From Klebsiella sp. WP3-W18-ESBL-02 (lineage in GTDB: Bacteria; Pseudomonadota; Gammaproteobacteria; Enterobacterales; Enterobacteriaceae): a stretch of DNA of 64,000 nucleotides. Position numbers and translations under genes: made by a program. The notes beneath the pieces are model-generated. The model ran no database searches. It was not told where the DNA came from and saw nothing but the letters and a program-made list of their open reading frames with translations. Below, one piece after another: positions 62,871-64,000 of this stretch. The stretch's first letter is position 1; every line of letters starts with the position of its first letter. The stretch is taken from assembly GCF_014168815.1 (NCBI RefSeq), contig NZ_AP021972.1:2232001-2296000 (forward strand). The letters are read 5' to 3'.

Positions 62871-62928
62871 TGTGGTTATTTGCGATTCTATGAGATTCAG
62901 CGAAACCTCATAAGACAACACATTTTAT

Positions 62929-64000
62929 TTAGACGTTAAACAGGAAGTTCATCACGTCGCCATCTTTGACGATGTAATCTTTCCCTTCAGCACGCATCTT
63001 GCCGGCTTCTTTCGCGCCTTGTTCACCTTTGTAGGTGATAAAGTCTTCAAACGCGATGGTCTGCGCGCGGATAAAGCCTTTTTCGAAGTCGGTGTGGATT
63101 TTACCGGCTGCCTGCGGCGCGGTAGCGCCGACCGGGATGGTCCATGCGCGCACTTCTTTTACGCCTGCGGTGAAGTAGGTTTGCAGGTTAAGCAGTTCGT
63201 AACCGGCGCGGATCACGCGGTTCAGGCCCGGCTCTTCCAGGCCCATTTCGGCCATGAATTCTTCACGGTCAGCATCGTCGAGTTCTGCGATGTCGGCTTC
63301 AACGGCGGCGCATACGGCAACCACAACGGAACCTTCGGCAGCGGCGATTTCACGCACTTTGTCGAGGTACGGGTTGTTCTCGAAACCATCTTCGTTGACG
63401 TTAGCGATATACATGGTTGGCTTCAGGGTCAGGAAGCTCAGGTATTTGATGGCCGCTTTATCTTCGTCCGTCAGGGTTTTCAGCGCGCGCAGCATACCGG
63501 CGTTTTCCAGCTGCGGCAGGCATTTTTCCAGCGCGGCCTGTTCGGCTTTTGCGTCTTTATCGCCGCCTTTGGCTTTCTTCTGAACGCGGTGCAGGGCGCG
63601 CTCGCAGGTATCAAGGTCAGACAGCGCCAGCTCGGTGTTGATAACGTCGATATCGTCAGCCGGGTCCACTTTGTTATTAACGTGGATGATGTTGTCGTTT
63701 TCGAAGCAGCGTACAACGTGGCCGATCGCTTCGGTTTCGCGGATGTTGGTCAGGAACTGGTTACCCAGGCCTTCACCTTTGGACGCGCCTTTTACCAGGC
63801 CCGCGATATCAACGAATTCCATGGTGGTCGGCAGGATACGCTGCGGTTTAACGATTTCCGCCAGCTGGTCCAGACGCGGATCGGGCATCGGTACGACGCC
63901 TGTGTTCGGCTCGATAGTACAGAACGGGAAGTTCGCCGCTTCAATACCGGCTTTCGTGAGCGCGTTGAACAGGGTGGATTTGCCTACGTTTGGCAAACCG
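62929..64000 (-). CDS. ychF: Redox-regulated ATPase YchF (Obg family), 5' truncated by the window edge
   Basis: 355 of about 363 residues. The frame continues to the window end (…GLPNVGKSTLFNALT), so the first few codons are outside; the TTG at 63996 is the Leu of the P-loop region, not a start. G1 is NVGKST; G3 DIAGLVKGASKGEGLGNQF; G4 NVNED (altered specificity giving ATP preference); coiled-coil region in the middle; C-terminal TGS domain from about 275 (YFTAGVKEVRAWTIP). Core gene with near-E. coli sequence. Usually follows pth, which would lie beyond the right edge. Confidence 0.96.
   Translation of the reverse strand, partial: GLPNVGKSTLFNALTKAGIEAANFPFCTIEPNTGVVPMPDPRLDQLAEIVKPQRILPTTMEFVDIAGLVKGASKGEGLGNQFLTNIRETEAIGHVVRCFENDNIIHVNNKVDPADDIDVINTELALSDLDTCERALHRVQKKAKGGDKDAKAEQAALEKCLPQLENAGMLRALKTLTDEDKAAIKYLSFLTLKPTMYIANVNEDGFENNPYLDKVREIAAAEGSVVVAVCAAVEADIAELDDADREEFMAEMGLEEPGLNRVIRAGYELLNLQTYFTAGVKEVRAWTIPVGATAPQAAGKIHTDFEKGFIRAQTIAFEDFITYKGEQGAKEAGKMRAEGKDYIVKDGDVMNFLFNV

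Noticed and set aside
1..64000. tRNA, rRNA or other classical RNA genes
   Set aside because: None recognised on either strand; I could not run a covariance search, so a missed small RNA is possible.

Overview
The window looks like a chromosomal segment of a member of the Enterobacterales close to Klebsiella, Enterobacter or Raoultella. The evidence is near-E. coli versions of FdnH/FdnI, LacI/LacZ, ProX, YjhX, YjhP and YchF, a catBCA catechol cluster, and enterobacterial insertion sequences (IS1, an IS630 element, IS3-family debris). Species cannot be fixed from the sequence alone. Both edges cut genes: catB on the left and ychF on the right.

Bases 1-20.3 kb are GC-rich and look like ordinary metabolic chromosome. 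They hold catBCA (catechol ortho-cleavage), a solitary ProX-like betaine-binding protein, a small pilin-like secreted protein, an AraC-type regulator divergent from an MFS exporter, azlCD, and a lacI-lacZ pair with a complete lac-type control region but no lacY or lacA. A membrane hydrolase, a formate dehydrogenase-N operon (fdnGHI) whose large subunit has Cys where E. coli has selenocysteine, an unknown winged-helix-like protein and another MFS exporter follow.

Bases 20.8-35.75 kb form a contact-dependent inhibition (CDI) locus: cdiB, a 3302-residue cdiA with an HNH-like C-terminal toxin, and cdiI. Two orphan cdiA-CT/cdiI modules follow, then a decayed fourth toxin fragment. Each unit begins with the VENN-encoding block. 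The third module looks like a membrane-acting toxin with a two-helix membrane immunity protein. Bases 35.75-44.1 kb hold a chaperone-usher fimbrial operon framed by two inverted remnants of the same IS3-family element, with an IS630-family insertion just upstream of the major pilin gene.

Bases 44.1-60.3 kb are a patchwork of regulators, oxidoreductases and exporters: two LysR regulators, an acetyltransferase gene split cleanly by IS1 with an 8-bp duplication, an SDR, two NmrA-like proteins, a SoxS/RamA-like regulator directly upstream of an AcrAB-type RND pump, a DUF1471 protein, a zinc alcohol dehydrogenase, two aldo-keto reductases and a Bcr-type MFS exporter. The gene set suggests electrophile or xenobiotic defence, which is inference.

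Bases 60.3-64 kb carry the most unusual locus. A toiL-like leader peptide and hairpin precede yjhX (topAI, topoisomerase-I-inhibiting toxin). This is followed not by the antitoxin gene yjhQ but by one ORF that fuses an extra SAM methyltransferase to YjhP. A 16-codon P4-type integrase stub sits between this unit and ychF, in the same orientation as ychF, suggesting an old island junction at the ychF 3' end. No tRNA, rRNA or CRISPR array was recognised.
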